Origin: Aquabacterium lacunae | GTDB taxonomy: Bacteria > Pseudomonadota > Gammaproteobacteria > Burkholderiales > Burkholderiaceae_C | Assembly (NCBI RefSeq): GCF_004310865.1 | Contig: NZ_SIXI01000001.1 | Span: 682,001-746,000, forward strand | Reading direction: 5' to 3' | Length of the DNA stretch: 64,000 bases | Part shown: piece by piece, positions 19,553 through 31,540 of the stretch | Layout of the letters: the number at the start of each line of letters is the position of its first letter | Numbering within the stretch: the first letter of the stretch is position 1 | Notes under the pieces: model-generated | Told to the model about the DNA's origin: nothing | The model's database searches: none | What the model saw: the letters and a program-made list of their open reading frames with translations, nothing else | Position numbers and translations under genes: made by a program

Positions 19553-20383
19553 TCAGCCTTTCAGGTAAAGCCACGGAAAAGCCTTGCGATGCGCCCAGCG
19601 GAACAGCTGGTCGATCACCAAGCCGATCAAGCCGATCAGGATGATCCCGGCGAAGATCTTGTCGGTCTGCAGGAAGCGCTGGGCTTTCAGGATGGCGTAG
19701 CCCAGGCCCGAGTTGGCAGCCACCAGTTCGGCCACCACCAGGTAGGTCCAGGCCCAGCCCATGGTCACGCGCAACGTGTCCATCAGGGCCGGTGCCGCCG
19801 AGGGGAACACCACCTTTTCGACCAGCTCGGTGCGCGTGGCGCCCATGGTCTGCGCGGCCTCGATCTGCGCCATGGGCACGCGGCGCACGTCTTCGGCCAC
19901 CATCAGCACCATCTGGAAGAAGGTGCCGATGAAGATGATGGCCACCTTCGACGATTCGTCGATGCCCACCCACAGCATCACCAGCGGGATGAAGGCCACC
20001 GCCGGCATGTAACGGATGAAATCGGTCAGCGGCTCCAGCAGGGCCTGCACCACGCGGAAGGTGCCGATCATCAGGCCCAGCGGCAAGGCGATCGCCGCCG
20101 ACAGCAGGAAGCCCCCCACCACGCGCCACACGCTGATCAGGATGTCGCCGGCCAGGTCGGCCTCGCGCCACCAATCGACGGCGCGCTGCCAGACCTGCCC
20201 AGGCGAAGGCAGGAACACGGCGTCGGCACCGGCCACCGCCGTGGCCAGCCACCAGCCCAGCAGCGGCAACACCAGCCCGATCAGGGCCAGCAGCGCATAG
20301 GCTTTTGAAGGGATGCTGCCACGCACCACCCACCAGCGTGGGCCGGTGGTGGCGACAGGCGTGGGGCTCGGTGCGATCGCCAT
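19553..20383 (-). CDS. ABC transporter permease (guanidine importer)
   Basis: A 276-residue inner-membrane permease of the TauC/SsuC/NrtB type with about six hydrophobic segments. The cytoplasmic coupling motif reads EAAQTMGATRTELVEKVVFPSAAP. It lies between the solute-binding and ATPase genes with gaps of 7 and 1 bases, so the three form one transcription unit. Confidence 0.91.
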   Translation of the reverse strand: MAIAPSPTPVATTGPRWWVVRGSIPSKAYALLALIGLVLPLLGWWLATAVAGADAVFLPSPGQVWQRAVDWWREADLAGDILISVWRVVGGFLLSAAIALPLGLMIGTFRVVQALLEPLTDFIRYMPAVAFIPLVMLWVGIDESSKVAIIFIGTFFQMVLMVAEDVRRVPMAQIEAAQTMGATRTELVEKVVFPSAAPALMDTLRVTMGWAWTYLVVAELVAANSGLGYAILKAQRFLQTDKIFAGIILIGLIGLVIDQLFRWAHRKAFPWLYLKG

Positions 20384-20390
20384 GCCGAGC

Positions 20391-21395
20391 TCACTTCTTC
20401 AGCGCGTCGGCCAGGAGTGTCGTGTCGATGGCCTTGCTGACATCGGGCGTGCCTTCGATCAGCTTGTTCTCGCTCAGGAACTTCACCACCGTGGGCGCCA
20501 CACCCAGCAGCGACAGGGGCTGCGTGGACGGGCCCATGGCCTCCTGGTTCAGCTTGGCGTCAAAGAAGCGGGTGCCCGGCAGGAACACCTTGTATTCATC
20601 GGGCTTGAGGCTGACCACCTTGGCCATGATGGCCGCCGCCTCGTCGGGCTTGGCCTGGATGAAGGCCACCGTGTCGAACCAGGCCTTGACCATGCCGACC
20701 AGGTCCTTGCGCTTGGCCTTGATGGCCTTGTCCTGCGCCACCAGCAGATCGGGGATCAGGCCCGGCAGGTCCTTCGAGGTGAACAGGGCCTTGCCCTTGC
20801 CGCTGCTTTCGATCTGGTGGATCCAGGGGTTCCAAACCACGGCAGCATCGACACGGCCGCTCATGAAGGCGGCAGCGGCATCACCGGCAGCCAGGTTCAC
20901 CAGCTTGATGTCGCTCACTTTCATGCCGTTTTTGGCCAGGGCATTGACGAGCACAAAGTGCGACACGCTGTACTGCTCCAGCGCCACCGACTTGCCCTTG
21001 AGGTCCTTGAAGGATTTGATCTTGGGGTTGACCACCAGCGCATCGTTGCCGGCCGAGTTGTCGTTGACCAGCACCACCTTCAGCGGCAGGCCCTTGGCCA
21101 GCGGGCCCATGGTGTCGGACCAGGTCTGCGAATTGGCGTCGAGCTGCCCCGCCGACAGGGCCGAGATGGAGTCGGTGTAGTTGGCAAACCAGACCAGCTT
21201 GACGTCGGCACCGTGCTTCTTGAAGAAGCCTTTTTGCTCGGCCACATACCAGGCCACCCAGCCCGGCCAGTCGGAGACCCCGACCTTGACCTCGGCGCGC
21301 GCGGGCGTTGCCACAAGGGCCGATGCGGCGACGACACCGGCCAGGATGCTGGACACCACGCCAGCCGACACACGTTCAAAGAATGATTGGGGCAT
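20391..21395 (-). CDS. ABC transporter substrate-binding protein (guanidine importer)
   Basis: A 334-residue periplasmic binding protein of the NMT1/TauA-like family. It has a Sec signal peptide with likely cleavage after TPARA, then VGVSDWPGWVAWYVAEQKG and a hinge segment containing DANSQTWSDTM. The ATG at 21395 has CTGGAG upstream, and the longer open frame is rejected because it would run through the riboswitch. It is the first gene of the operon and directly follows the riboswitch expression platform. Confidence 0.9.
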   Translation of the reverse strand: MPQSFFERVSAGVVSSILAGVVAASALVATPARAEVKVGVSDWPGWVAWYVAEQKGFFKKHGADVKLVWFANYTDSISALSAGQLDANSQTWSDTMGPLAKGLPLKVVLVNDNSAGNDALVVNPKIKSFKDLKGKSVALEQYSVSHFVLVNALAKNGMKVSDIKLVNLAAGDAAAAFMSGRVDAAVVWNPWIHQIESSGKGKALFTSKDLPGLIPDLLVAQDKAIKAKRKDLVGMVKAWFDTVAFIQAKPDEAAAIMAKVVSLKPDEYKVFLPGTRFFDAKLNQEAMGPSTQPLSLLGVAPTVVKFLSENKLIEGTPDVSKAIDTTLLADALKK

Positions 21396-21420
21396 CTCGA
21401 AGACTCCAGACAGTAGGACC

Positions 21421-21460
21421 AAAAGCTGGGAGGCCACCTCGTCGCGAAGTGATCTCCCGG
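21421..21460 (-). terminator. Putative riboswitch-controlled terminator
   Basis: On the minus strand GGGAG at 21458-21454 can pair with CTCCC at 21432-21428, with TCAC/GTGG extending the stem, followed by AGCTTTT. The GGGAG is also the conserved 3' edge of the riboswitch aptamer. The two structures exclude each other, as expected of a guanidine-on switch. The T-run is short, so translational control is an alternative. Confidence 0.5.
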
Positions 21461-21580
21461 GCTTTTGTCCCGCCGTGGAGCCTGAGTGCCGTCGAGGGCC
21501 CTTGAGGCCGGTTGCTCTCGGACCAGACACACCGCGCGTGGCGACCACTGCACGGCATCGGAACCCTAGCGACCCTTTCG
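21452..21580 (-). promoter_or_regulatory. Guanidine-I (ykkC) riboswitch
   Basis: Reading the minus strand, the three conserved blocks occur in order: GCTAGGGTTCCG (21570-21559), CTGGTCCGAGAG (21526-21515) and a third block at 21476-21453 that contains ACGGCGGGACAAAAGCCC and ends GGGAGA. These are the hallmark segments of the ykkC subtype that binds guanidinium. It lies about 60 bases upstream of the binding-protein gene and should turn on the operon when guanidine is present. Confidence 0.93.
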
Positions 21581-21620
21581 TGAATGCAGCGACTGTGGCT
21601 GCCTCCCTTGCCTGTGATTT

Positions 21621-21636
21621 AGCAAGCAACGTGCCA
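21621..21636 (-). promoter_or_regulatory. Sigma-54 promoter of guanidine operon
   Basis: The minus strand reads TGGCACGTTGCTTGCT, a full match to the -24/-12 consensus with GG and GC separated by ten bases. It ends about 40 bases before the riboswitch, so the transcript would start just upstream of the aptamer. Confidence 0.82.
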
Positions 21637-21699
21637 GGGAGGCACCCCCTGCACAGCGGGCCCGGCGCCGCCCTGCGGCGCGGCTCTGGGACAAACCCA

Positions 21700-21752
21700 G
21701 CGCACCAGACATGTGCACAGGGATCACTTCAGCACCCAACCGGCACCAGACA
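21700..21752. promoter_or_regulatory. NtrC-like enhancer sites of guanidine operon
   Basis: A GCACC-N5-TGTGC half-palindrome lies at 21702-21716, one mismatch from the NtrC pattern GCACC-N5-GGTGC. A second GCACCAGACA is at 21743-21752. They sit about 75-120 bases upstream of the sigma-54 promoter, a normal distance for an enhancer-binding protein. Confidence 0.5.
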
Positions 21753-21769
21753 GGGCATGCACAGGCAAC

Positions 21770-21797
21770 AAAAAACCCCGCCGAGGCGGGGTTTTTT
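21770..21797 (-). terminator. Rho-independent terminator after ompA
   Basis: The stem AAAAACCCCGCC / GGCGGGGTTTTTT has a two-base GA loop and T-runs on both strands. It lies 22 bases beyond the ompA stop codon and separates ompA from the guanidine operon. Confidence 0.9.
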
Positions 21798-21818
21798 CAT
21801 TCAGGCCGAAGCCGGAAA

Positions 21819-22466
21819 TCACTTGGCGCGGGTGCCGACCACTTCGATTTCAACGCGGCGGTTCTTGGCGCGGCCTTCTTCCGACTTGTTGTCGGCCACA
21901 GGTTGGGCTTCGCCCTTGCCTTCGGTGTACACGCGGGTGGCGTCGATGCCCTTGCCAGTCAGGTAGGCCTTGACAGCGTCAGCGCGCTTGACCGACAGCT
22001 TCTGGTTGTAAGCGTCGGTGCCCTTCGAGTCGGTGTGACCGGTGGCGATGATGACTTCCAGATTCAGGCCCTTGACCTTGTCCGACAGGTCGTCCAGCTT
22101 GGCCTTGCCTTCGGGCTTCAGCACAGCCTTGTCGAAGTCGAAGAAGGCGTCAGCGGCGAAGCTCACCTTTTCCACGGCCGGAGCAGCGGGGGCGGCAGGA
22201 GCGGGAGCCGGGGCGGGGGCTGCAGCCGGGGCAGGAGCCGGAGCGGGTGCGGGCGCAGCCTTGGGAGCAGGAGCGGGAACGCCGTCGCAACCTTGCACGC
22301 CGGTGGCCGGGGTCCAGAACTGATCACGCCAGCACAGTTCGTTGGTGCCGTTCTTCCAGACGGTGCCGTCGGTGGCGCGCCAGTTGTCGATGGCTTGGGC
22401 CTGAGCGGCACCAGCCGACAGGGCAGCAACGGCGAACAGAGCGGCGACGCGGTTCAGTTTCTTCAT
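21819..22466 (-). CDS. OmpA family outer-membrane protein
   Basis: A 215-residue protein with a Sec signal peptide (cleavage near AAQA) and a short N-terminal domain with two cysteines. A Pro/Ala linker of about 40 residues follows, then a C-terminal OmpA domain that binds peptidoglycan (FFDFDKAVLKPEG, ATGHTDSKGTDAYN, NRRVEIEVVG). It anchors the outer membrane to the cell wall. The ATG at 22466 is followed by a typical signal sequence; the upstream frame extension is not used. It is divergent from gyrA, as in related Burkholderiales. Confidence 0.93.
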   Translation of the reverse strand: MKKLNRVAALFAVAALSAGAAQAQAIDNWRATDGTVWKNGTNELCWRDQFWTPATGVQGCDGVPAPAPKAAPAPAPAPAPAAAPAPAPAPAAPAAPAVEKVSFAADAFFDFDKAVLKPEGKAKLDDLSDKVKGLNLEVIIATGHTDSKGTDAYNQKLSVKRADAVKAYLTGKGIDATRVYTEGKGEAQPVADNKSEEGRAKNRRVEIEVVGTRAK

Positions 22467-22775
22467 GTGAATCCTCTCGATGATGGAGCAGCCTGGCTGC
22501 AATGGACGCCGTCCGGGCAAGGGTTACCCCGAGCAGCACGTAGTCAATTCATTCTGCCACAGGGGAAACCAATGGGTTGCAGGCACGCCATGTGGGACCC
22601 CGCATAGCAAGGAATGTTGCAAGTGCAACACAATCCCTTTGGGCGATGCCGGGGTGATGGCCACCCATCCTCGGAAAAACAGCCTGAAAAGCCCCCGAAA
22701 AGGCCAGCGCAGCGCGGACTTACAATGGTTGTTTCGTGAAGGCCTGAGAGCCTGTCGCCAGAACACCCGCCACGC
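22467..22775. promoter_or_regulatory. Divergent ompA/gyrA intergenic region
   Basis: The 309 bases between ompA and gyrA contain no gene. A 16-base palindrome TGTTGCAAGTGCAACA lies at 22615-22630. A TACAAT at 22721-22726 is a candidate -10 box for gyrA, without a convincing -35 element. No riboswitch was recognised. Confidence 0.5.
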
Positions 22776-25439
<2,664 letters not shown>

Positions 25440-25514
25440 TGGAACCCCGGGCCTGCTTCTGACACCAACCGGCATAGCCTGTCGCCGACAGGCAAGCCAA
25501 CTCAAGGAAACACC

Positions 25515-26156
25515 ATGAAACTGACGAAGACCGTGTGGGCCGCCGTGATGGCCACTGCCCTGGCCGCCACCAGCCTGACCGCTCACGCTCAGTCGCGCAA
25601 GGAACTGGTTCAGAAGCTGGTGGCCGTGCAGCAAGCCTCGCTGGAAGCCACCGCACGCGGCCTGGCCGAAGCCCCGGCCCGCCAGCTGGTGGCCGCCGCC
25701 CAGCCCATCCTGGCCCAGGCCGTGGCCCCTGAAAAGCGTGAAGCCACCGGCAAGGCCGTCGATGCCGAAATCAAGAAGTACCTCGATGCCGCCGGCCCCA
25801 TCGTGCGCGCCAGCACCAACAAGGTCAGCCAGGGCGCTGTGCTGAGCGGCATCGAAGGCAAGTTCACCGACGACGAACTCAAGCAGCTGGTGACCATGCT
25901 GGAATCGCCCGTGCTCAAGAAGTACCAGACCATGCTGCCCGAGCTGAGCAAGAACCTGGTTGAGCAGGCCGTGGCCGACGCCCGCCCGCAGGTCGACCCC
26001 AAGCTGCAAGCCGCTCAGGAAAACATCCGCAAGATCCTGGACAAGGCGACCGACGGCAAGCTCAGCCAGATGGCCGCTCAAGCCCAGGCCGCACAAGCCG
26101 CCCAACAAGGTGGTCAGCAAGGTGGTCAGCCGGCCGCTCAACCCAAAGGCAAGTGA
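25515..26156 (+). CDS. Exported DUF2059 domain protein
   Basis: A 213-residue protein with a clear Sec signal peptide (cleavage near AHAQ). It is helical and resembles the DUF2059 family, with the segment [23 protein letters not shown] near residue 115. The last 30 residues are Gln/Ala/Gly-rich and low in complexity. Its function is unknown. It lies 75 bases after gyrA and 13 before serC, a position kept in related Burkholderiales. Confidence 0.82.
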   Translation: MKLTKTVWAAVMATALAATSLTAHAQSRKELVQKLVAVQQASLEATARGLAEAPARQLVAAAQPILAQAVAPEKREATGKAVDAEIKKYLDAAGPIVRASTNKVSQGAVLSGIEGKFTDDELKQLVTMLESPVLKKYQTMLPELSKNLVEQAVADARPQVDPKLQAAQENIRKILDKATDGKLSQMAAQAQAAQAAQQGGQQGGQPAAQPKGK

Positions 26157-26169
26157 GCCTTTCTTTCCG

Positions 26170-27285
26170 ATGACGACCCCTCAGCGCCCCTACAACTTCT
26201 CGGCCGGCCCGGCCGCCCTGCCTGAAGAAGTGCTTCAGCAGGCGGCAGCCGACATGCTCAGCTGGCAAGGCAGCGGCATGTCGGTGCTCGAAATGAGCCA
26301 CCGTGGCAAGGAGTTCATCTCCATCGCCGAGCAGGCTGAAACGGATCTGCGCGACATCCTGTCGGTGCCTGCGAACTACAAGATCCTGTTCATGCAGGGG
26401 GGCGCCATCGCCGAAAACGCCATCTTGCCGATGAACCTGTCGGAAGGTGGCCAGACCGACTACGTGGTCACGGGCTCGTGGTCACAGAAGTCGGCCAAAG
26501 AGGCGCGCAAGTACTGCCAGGTGAACGTGGCGGCCACCAACGAGGCCGACAAGCACACCCGGTTGCCCAATTTCGGCAGCTGGCAGCTCAGCGACGACGC
26601 GGCCTACGTGCACGTGTGCAGCAACGAGACCATCCATGGCGTGGAAATGCACGAGCTGCCCGACCTGGCCTCGCTGGGCAGCAAGGCCCCGCTGGTGATC
26701 GACTGCTCGTCGCACATCGCCTCGCGCCCGATCGACTGGTCGCGTGTGGGGGTGGCCTATGCCGGCGCCCAGAAGAACATCGGCCCTGCCGGGCTGACCC
26801 TGGTCATCCTGCGCGAAGACCTGCTGGGCCGCGCCCTGCCGATTACGCCCTCGGGCTTCGACTACCAGATCGTGGCCGACCACGAGTCGATGTACAACAC
26901 GCCGCCCACCTACGCGTGGTACCTGGCCGGCCTGGTCTTCCAGTGGATCAAGCGCCAGCAGGAAGGCGAGCTCAGCGGCCTGGCCGCCATCGAGGCGCGC
27001 AACATCGCCAAGGCCGACCTGCTGTACGGCTACATCGACGGCTCGGGCTTCTACGAGAACCGCGTGGGCGCCGACTGCCGCTCGCGCATGAACATCCCCT
27101 TCTTCCTGAAGAACGAAGCGCACAACGACGCCTTCCTGGCCCAGGCCAAGGCCGCCGGTCTGCTGCAACTCAAGGGCCACAAGAGCGTGGGCGGCATGCG
27201 CGCCTCGATCTACAACGCCATGCCCCTGGCCGGCGTGCAGGCCCTGGTCGACTTCATGAAAGACTTCGCGCAGCGCCATGGCTGA
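26170..27285 (+). CDS. serC: Phosphoserine aminotransferase
   Basis: A PLP-dependent enzyme converting 3-phosphohydroxypyruvate to phosphoserine, and also serving pyridoxal phosphate synthesis. The 371-residue protein begins with the family start [11 protein letters not shown] and carries the PLP lysine in [12 protein letters not shown]. The ATG at 26170 is chosen because the frame upstream runs through the DUF2059 gene. It overlaps pheA by eight bases. Confidence 0.96.
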   Translation: MTTPQRPYNFSAGPAALPEEVLQQAAADMLSWQGSGMSVLEMSHRGKEFISIAEQAETDLRDILSVPANYKILFMQGGAIAENAILPMNLSEGGQTDYVVTGSWSQKSAKEARKYCQVNVAATNEADKHTRLPNFGSWQLSDDAAYVHVCSNETIHGVEMHELPDLASLGSKAPLVIDCSSHIASRPIDWSRVGVAYAGAQKNIGPAGLTLVILREDLLGRALPITPSGFDYQIVADHESMYNTPPTYAWYLAGLVFQWIKRQQEGELSGLAAIEARNIAKADLLYGYIDGSGFYENRVGADCRSRMNIPFFLKNEAHNDAFLAQAKAAGLLQLKGHKSVGGMRASIYNAMPLAGVQALVDFMKDFAQRHG

Positions 27286-28405
27286 TCAACCCGATCACTT
27301 CGTGCCCGACGGCCGCCCTGTGGCCGAGCAGCTGGGCGAATTGCGCGTGCGCATCGACAGCGTCGACCGCCAGCTGCTGACCTTGCTGAACCAGCGCGCG
27401 CGCCTGGCCCAGGCCGTGGGCGAGGTCAAGAAGATCGACGGCTCGCCCGTGTTCCGCCCCGACCGCGAGATCCAGGTCATCGAAGGCCTGAAGCAGGCCA
27501 ACCCCGGCCCCGTGCTGCCCGACAGCATCGCGCCCATCTGGCGCGAGATCATGTCGGCCTGCCGCGCCCTCGAATCGAAGCAGCGTGTGGCCTTCCTGGG
27601 CCCAGTGGGCACCTTCACCGAACAGGCCGCACTGAAATACTTCGGTTCTTCGATCGAACCCGTCATTTGCGCGAACTTCGACGAAGTGTTCCGTGCCACC
27701 GAGGCCGGCTCGGCCGATTTCGGTGTCGTGGCCATCGAGAACTCGACCGAAGGCGTGGTGGCGCGCTCGCTCGACCTGCTGCTGCAGTCGCCGCTGGTGG
27801 TGGTGGGTGAAACCTCGCTGCTGGTGCAGCACAACCTGCTGCGCAGCACCCCCAGCCTGGACGGCATCACCTCGGTGGCGGCCCACCCGCAGGCCCTGGC
27901 CCAATGCCAGCACTGGCTGAGCCAGCACCTGCCCCAGGCTGAACGCCACGCCGTGAGCAGCAACGCCGAAGGCGCACGCCTGGCAGCCGGTGACCCCAGC
28001 GTGGCGGCCCTGGCCAGCGAGCGTGCGGCCTCCATGTTCGGGCTGCATGTGGTGCAGCGCGCCGTGCAGGACGAAGCCCACAACCGCACACGCTTCGTGG
28101 TGCTGACCCGCCCGGAGCGACAACCACCGTCCGCCCCCACGGGTCACGACTGCACCAGCCTGATCGTCTCGGTCGACAACCGCCCGGGCGCCATGCACGA
28201 CCTGCTGGTGCCGCTCAAGCAGCACGGCGTGTCCATGACCCGCTTTGAGTCGCGCCCGGCACGCTCGGGCCAGTGGGACTACGTGTTCTACATCGACCTG
28301 GCCGGCCATCAGCACGAGCCCGCGGTGGCCGCTGCCTTGAATGCGCTGCAGGCGCAAAGCCGCATGTTCAAACTGCTGGGCAGCTTCCCGCTGGACCTGC
28401 ACTGA
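27278..28405 (+). CDS. pheA: Chorismate mutase / prephenate dehydratase
   Basis: The bifunctional P-protein that takes chorismate through prephenate to phenylpyruvate for phenylalanine. Of 375 residues, about 15-100 form the AroQ chorismate mutase domain ([20 protein letters not shown]), about 105-285 the prephenate dehydratase, and the rest an ACT domain with the phenylalanine-binding ESRP motif. The start overlaps serC and the stop lies 21 bases from the tyrA start. Confidence 0.96.
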   Translation: MADQPDHFVPDGRPVAEQLGELRVRIDSVDRQLLTLLNQRARLAQAVGEVKKIDGSPVFRPDREIQVIEGLKQANPGPVLPDSIAPIWREIMSACRALESKQRVAFLGPVGTFTEQAALKYFGSSIEPVICANFDEVFRATEAGSADFGVVAIENSTEGVVARSLDLLLQSPLVVVGETSLLVQHNLLRSTPSLDGITSVAAHPQALAQCQHWLSQHLPQAERHAVSSNAEGARLAAGDPSVAALASERAASMFGLHVVQRAVQDEAHNRTRFVVLTRPERQPPSAPTGHDCTSLIVSVDNRPGAMHDLLVPLKQHGVSMTRFESRPARSGQWDYVFYIDLAGHQHEPAVAAALNALQAQSRMFKLLGSFPLDLH

Positions 28406-28426
28406 GTTTTGGGATCTGGATCAGAC

Positions 28427-29317
28427 ATGTTCAACCAGCTCGGACTGATCGGCTGCGGCCTGATGGGCGGCTCGTTCGCCCTGGCCCTCAAGAAGGCCGG
28501 CCTGGTGCGCCGCGTGGTCGGCTACAGCAAATCGCCCTCCACCGTGGAGAAAGCCCGTCGCCTGGGCGTGATCGACGTGGCCGCCGAATCGGCCCTGCTG
28601 GCCGTCTCGGGCTCGGACATCGTGCTGATCGCCGTGCCCGTGGCCGCCACCGAAGGCACCTTCCGCGCCATCCGCCACCTGGTCGATCCGGGCGTGCTGT
28701 TCATGGACGTGGGCTCGACCAAGCGCGACGTGGTCGATGCCGCCCGGCGCGTGCTCAAAGAGCGCCTGCCCTCCTTCGTGCCCGCCCACCCGATTGCCGG
28801 GCGCGAAGTGGCCGGCGTGGAACACTCTGACCCGCAGCTCTACCAGGGCCGCAAGGTCATCCTGACCCCGCTGCAGCAGACCGACCCCGTGCTGGTGCAG
28901 AAAGCCACCGACGTGTGGGCGGCCATCGGCTGCCAGGTGCTCAAGATGACCCCCGAGAACCACGACGCGGCCTTCGCCGCCGTGAGCCACCTGCCCCACC
29001 TGATCGCTTTCGCCTACCTGAACGCCATGAATGGCCAGCCCGCCGGCAAGGAGTTCCTGCAACTGGCCGGCCCCGGCTTCCGCGATTTTTCGCGCATTGC
29101 CGCCAGCGACCCGAATGTGTGGCGCGACATCCTGCTGTCCAACCGCGAAGAGGTGCTGCGACAGTCGGAAGCGTTCCGTGCTGCGCTGGACGCCATGGAG
29201 CGCAGCATGCGAGACTGGAACGGCGAATCGCTGGAGCAGCAGATCCAGTCGGCCTCGTCGTCACGCAGCCAGTGGTCGCTCAATGCCCCACCGGCCAAGC
29301 CTTCGGCCAGCCGCTGA
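28427..29317 (+). CDS. tyrA: Prephenate dehydrogenase
   Basis: Oxidatively decarboxylates prephenate to 4-hydroxyphenylpyruvate for tyrosine. The 296-residue protein opens with the NAD(P)-binding motif LGLIGCGLMGGS and has the HPIAGREVAGVEHS active-site segment. The ATG at 28427 follows GGATC. An in-frame TTG at 28409 is less likely. Confidence 0.94.
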   Translation: MFNQLGLIGCGLMGGSFALALKKAGLVRRVVGYSKSPSTVEKARRLGVIDVAAESALLAVSGSDIVLIAVPVAATEGTFRAIRHLVDPGVLFMDVGSTKRDVVDAARRVLKERLPSFVPAHPIAGREVAGVEHSDPQLYQGRKVILTPLQQTDPVLVQKATDVWAAIGCQVLKMTPENHDAAFAAVSHLPHLIAFAYLNAMNGQPAGKEFLQLAGPGFRDFSRIAASDPNVWRDILLSNREEVLRQSEAFRAALDAMERSMRDWNGESLEQQIQSASSSRSQWSLNAPPAKPSASR

Positions 29318-29456
29318 ACCTTGCCTGCGGCGGCGCGCCCCGGCGCACCGCCACCTTTGAATCCCCCGGCCGCCCGGATGCCCTCCGTGCGGCCCGTGCC
29401 GCCCCGGCGCCCGCCTTGTCGAGCCCCGCAGCGTGCACCTGTTGACTGAACGCGCC

Positions 29457-31517
29457 ATGTACACCACCGCCTTCCTCGACCTGCCCCCGCTGCTCGACGC
29501 CTCGGGCGCCGTGCGCCTGCCCGGCTCCAAGAGCATTTCCAACCGCGTGCTGCTGCTGGCCGGCCTGTGCGCCGGCACCACCCGCGTGCACGACCTGCTG
29601 GCCTCTGACGACACCCGCGTCATGCTCGATGCCCTGCGCACCCTGGGCTGCGACATCCGCCAGGTGCACGAAGGCCGCAACGACGTGCTCGAGATCACCG
29701 GCCTGGCCGGCACCCCCCAGGTGAAAGAAGCCCAGCTGTTCATGGGCAACGCCGGCACGGCCATCCGCCCGCTCACGGCCACCTTGGCCCTGCTGTCGGC
29801 CACCCAGGGCGGCACTTACGAGCTGCGCGGCGTGCCCCGCATGCACGAGCGCCCCATTGGCGACCTGGTCGAAGCCCTGCGCCCCCTGGGTTGCCACATC
29901 GAATGCCTGGGCAACGAGGGCTACCCGCCCCTGAAGCTGGCCGGCGGCTCGCTGAACCTCACCGCCCCCATCAAGGTGCGCGGTGACGTGTCCAGCCAGT
30001 TCCTCACCGCGCTGCTGCTGGCCCTGCCCCTGGTGTCCGACCGCCACGACCTGGTCATCGAGGTGGTGGGCGAACTGATTTCCAAGCCCTACATCGAGAT
30101 CACGCTGAACCTGCTGGCGCGCTTCGGCATCGCCGTGCGCCGCGAAGGCTGGGAGCGCTTCGTCATCCCGCAGGGCAGCCGCTACCAGTCGCCCGGCGAG
30201 ATCCACATCGAGGCCGATGCCTCGTCGGCCTCGTACTTCATCGCCACCGGCGCCATTGCAGGCCAGGGCCACCCGGTGCGCATCGAAGGCGTGGGGCTCG
30301 ATTCGATTCAAGGCGACATCCGCTTCGTCGAGGCCGCCCGCCTGATGGGCGCGCAGGTCACGGGCGGGCCCAACTGGCTGGAAATCCAGCGCGGGGCCTG
30401 GCCGCTCAAGGCCATCGACCTCGACTGCAACCACATCCCCGACGCGGCCATGACCCTGGCAGTGATGGCGCTGTACGCCGAAGGCACCACCCGCCTGCGC
30501 AACATCGCCAGCTGGCGCGTGAAGGAAACCGACCGCATCGCCGCCATGGCCTGCGAGCTGCGCAAGCTGGGCGCCGTGGTCGAAGAAGGCCACGACTTCA
30601 TCACCGTGACCCCGCCGGCCACAGGCGCCTGGCAGCACGCCAGCATCCACACCTACGACGACCACCGCATGGCCATGTGCTTTTCGCTGGCCGCCTTCCA
30701 CCCGCTGGCGCCCACCGTGCCGGCAGGACAGACCGTATCAGTGCGCATCGAAGACCCGCGCTGCGTGGCCAAGACCTTCCCCGACTACTTCGAGGCCCTG
30801 TTCCAGGTGGCGCGCACCGAGCCCCGCCTGATCCCGGTCATCACCATCGACGGCCCCTCGGCCTCGGGCAAGGGCACCCTGGCCAGCGCACTGGCCGCCC
30901 GCCTGGGCTACCAGTTCCTCGATTCGGGCGCCCTGTACCGCATCACCGCCCTGCTGGCCCTGGGCCGCGGCGTGCCGCACGACCACGAAGCCGGCCTGGT
31001 GGCCCTGGCGCGCCAGCTGGGCCACGAAATCCCCCTGCGCTTCGAAGGGGAACACGTCTGGCTGGACGGCGCCGACGTGTCGGCCGAACTGCGCCAGGAA
31101 GAAGTCGGCCAGACCGCCTCCAAGATCTCGGCCTTGCCCGGCGTGCGCCAGGCGCTGGTCGAGCAGCAGGTGGCCTTCCGCCGCCTGCCCGGCCTGGTGG
31201 CCGATGGCCGTGACATGGGCACCGTGATCTTCCCGGACGCGGGCCTGAAGGTGTTCCTGACCGCCTCCGTGGCAGAGCGCGCCGAGCGCCGCCATAAGCA
31301 ATTGATTTCCAAAGGGTTTTCTGTTACCCTCGACGAGATTTGCTCCGATCTGGAAGCGCGTGATGCCCGCGACAAGCAGCGCACCGCGTCGCCGATGGTC
31401 CCGGCAGCAGACGCCCGACTGCTCGACAACTCGCACCTGAGCATCGACGAATCCGTCGAACTGGTGCTGGGCTGGTGGACAGACGGGTGGCCCCATGTGG
31501 TCGCGCCCCAGGCGTGA
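29457..31517 (+). CDS. aroA-cmk: Fused EPSP synthase / cytidylate kinase
   Basis: One 686-residue polypeptide carries two enzymes. Residues 1 to about 450 are 5-enolpyruvylshikimate-3-phosphate synthase ([45 protein letters not shown]). From about residue 457 the protein is cytidylate kinase, with the P-loop [16 protein letters not shown] and a C-terminal [12 protein letters not shown] segment. There is no stop codon, frameshift or long linker between them. Separate aroA and cmk genes adjoin in many relatives, so this is a fusion by stop-codon loss. The ATG at 29457 is preferred to the GTG at 29433. Confidence 0.95.
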   Translation: MYTTAFLDLPPLLDASGAVRLPGSKSISNRVLLLAGLCAGTTRVHDLLASDDTRVMLDALRTLGCDIRQVHEGRNDVLEITGLAGTPQVKEAQLFMGNAGTAIRPLTATLALLSATQGGTYELRGVPRMHERPIGDLVEALRPLGCHIECLGNEGYPPLKLAGGSLNLTAPIKVRGDVSSQFLTALLLALPLVSDRHDLVIEVVGELISKPYIEITLNLLARFGIAVRREGWERFVIPQGSRYQSPGEIHIEADASSASYFIATGAIAGQGHPVRIEGVGLDSIQGDIRFVEAARLMGAQVTGGPNWLEIQRGAWPLKAIDLDCNHIPDAAMTLAVMALYAEGTTRLRNIASWRVKETDRIAAMACELRKLGAVVEEGHDFITVTPPATGAWQHASIHTYDDHRMAMCFSLAAFHPLAPTVPAGQTVSVRIEDPRCVAKTFPDYFEALFQVARTEPRLIPVITIDGPSASGKGTLASALAARLGYQFLDSGALYRITALLALGRGVPHDHEAGLVALARQLGHEIPLRFEGEHVWLDGADVSAELRQEEVGQTASKISALPGVRQALVEQQVAFRRLPGLVADGRDMGTVIFPDAGLKVFLTASVAERAERRHKQLISKGFSVTLDEICSDLEARDARDKQRTASPMVPAADARLLDNSHLSIDESVELVLGWWTDGWPHVVAPQA

Positions 31518-31540
31518 TCGCGCAAGGCACTTCAAGGCTG

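Larger units (their letters stand above)
21396..21818. other. Intergenic control region between the guanidine operon and ompA
   Basis: This gene-free stretch holds, from right to left, the ompA terminator, two NtrC-like sites, a sigma-54 promoter, the guanidine-I riboswitch and its expression platform. No additional small gene was found in it. Confidence 0.8.

Noticed and set aside
21396-21629. N-terminal extension of the substrate-binding protein
   Set aside because: It would translate through the riboswitch; the start at 21395 has a binding site followed by a proper signal peptide.
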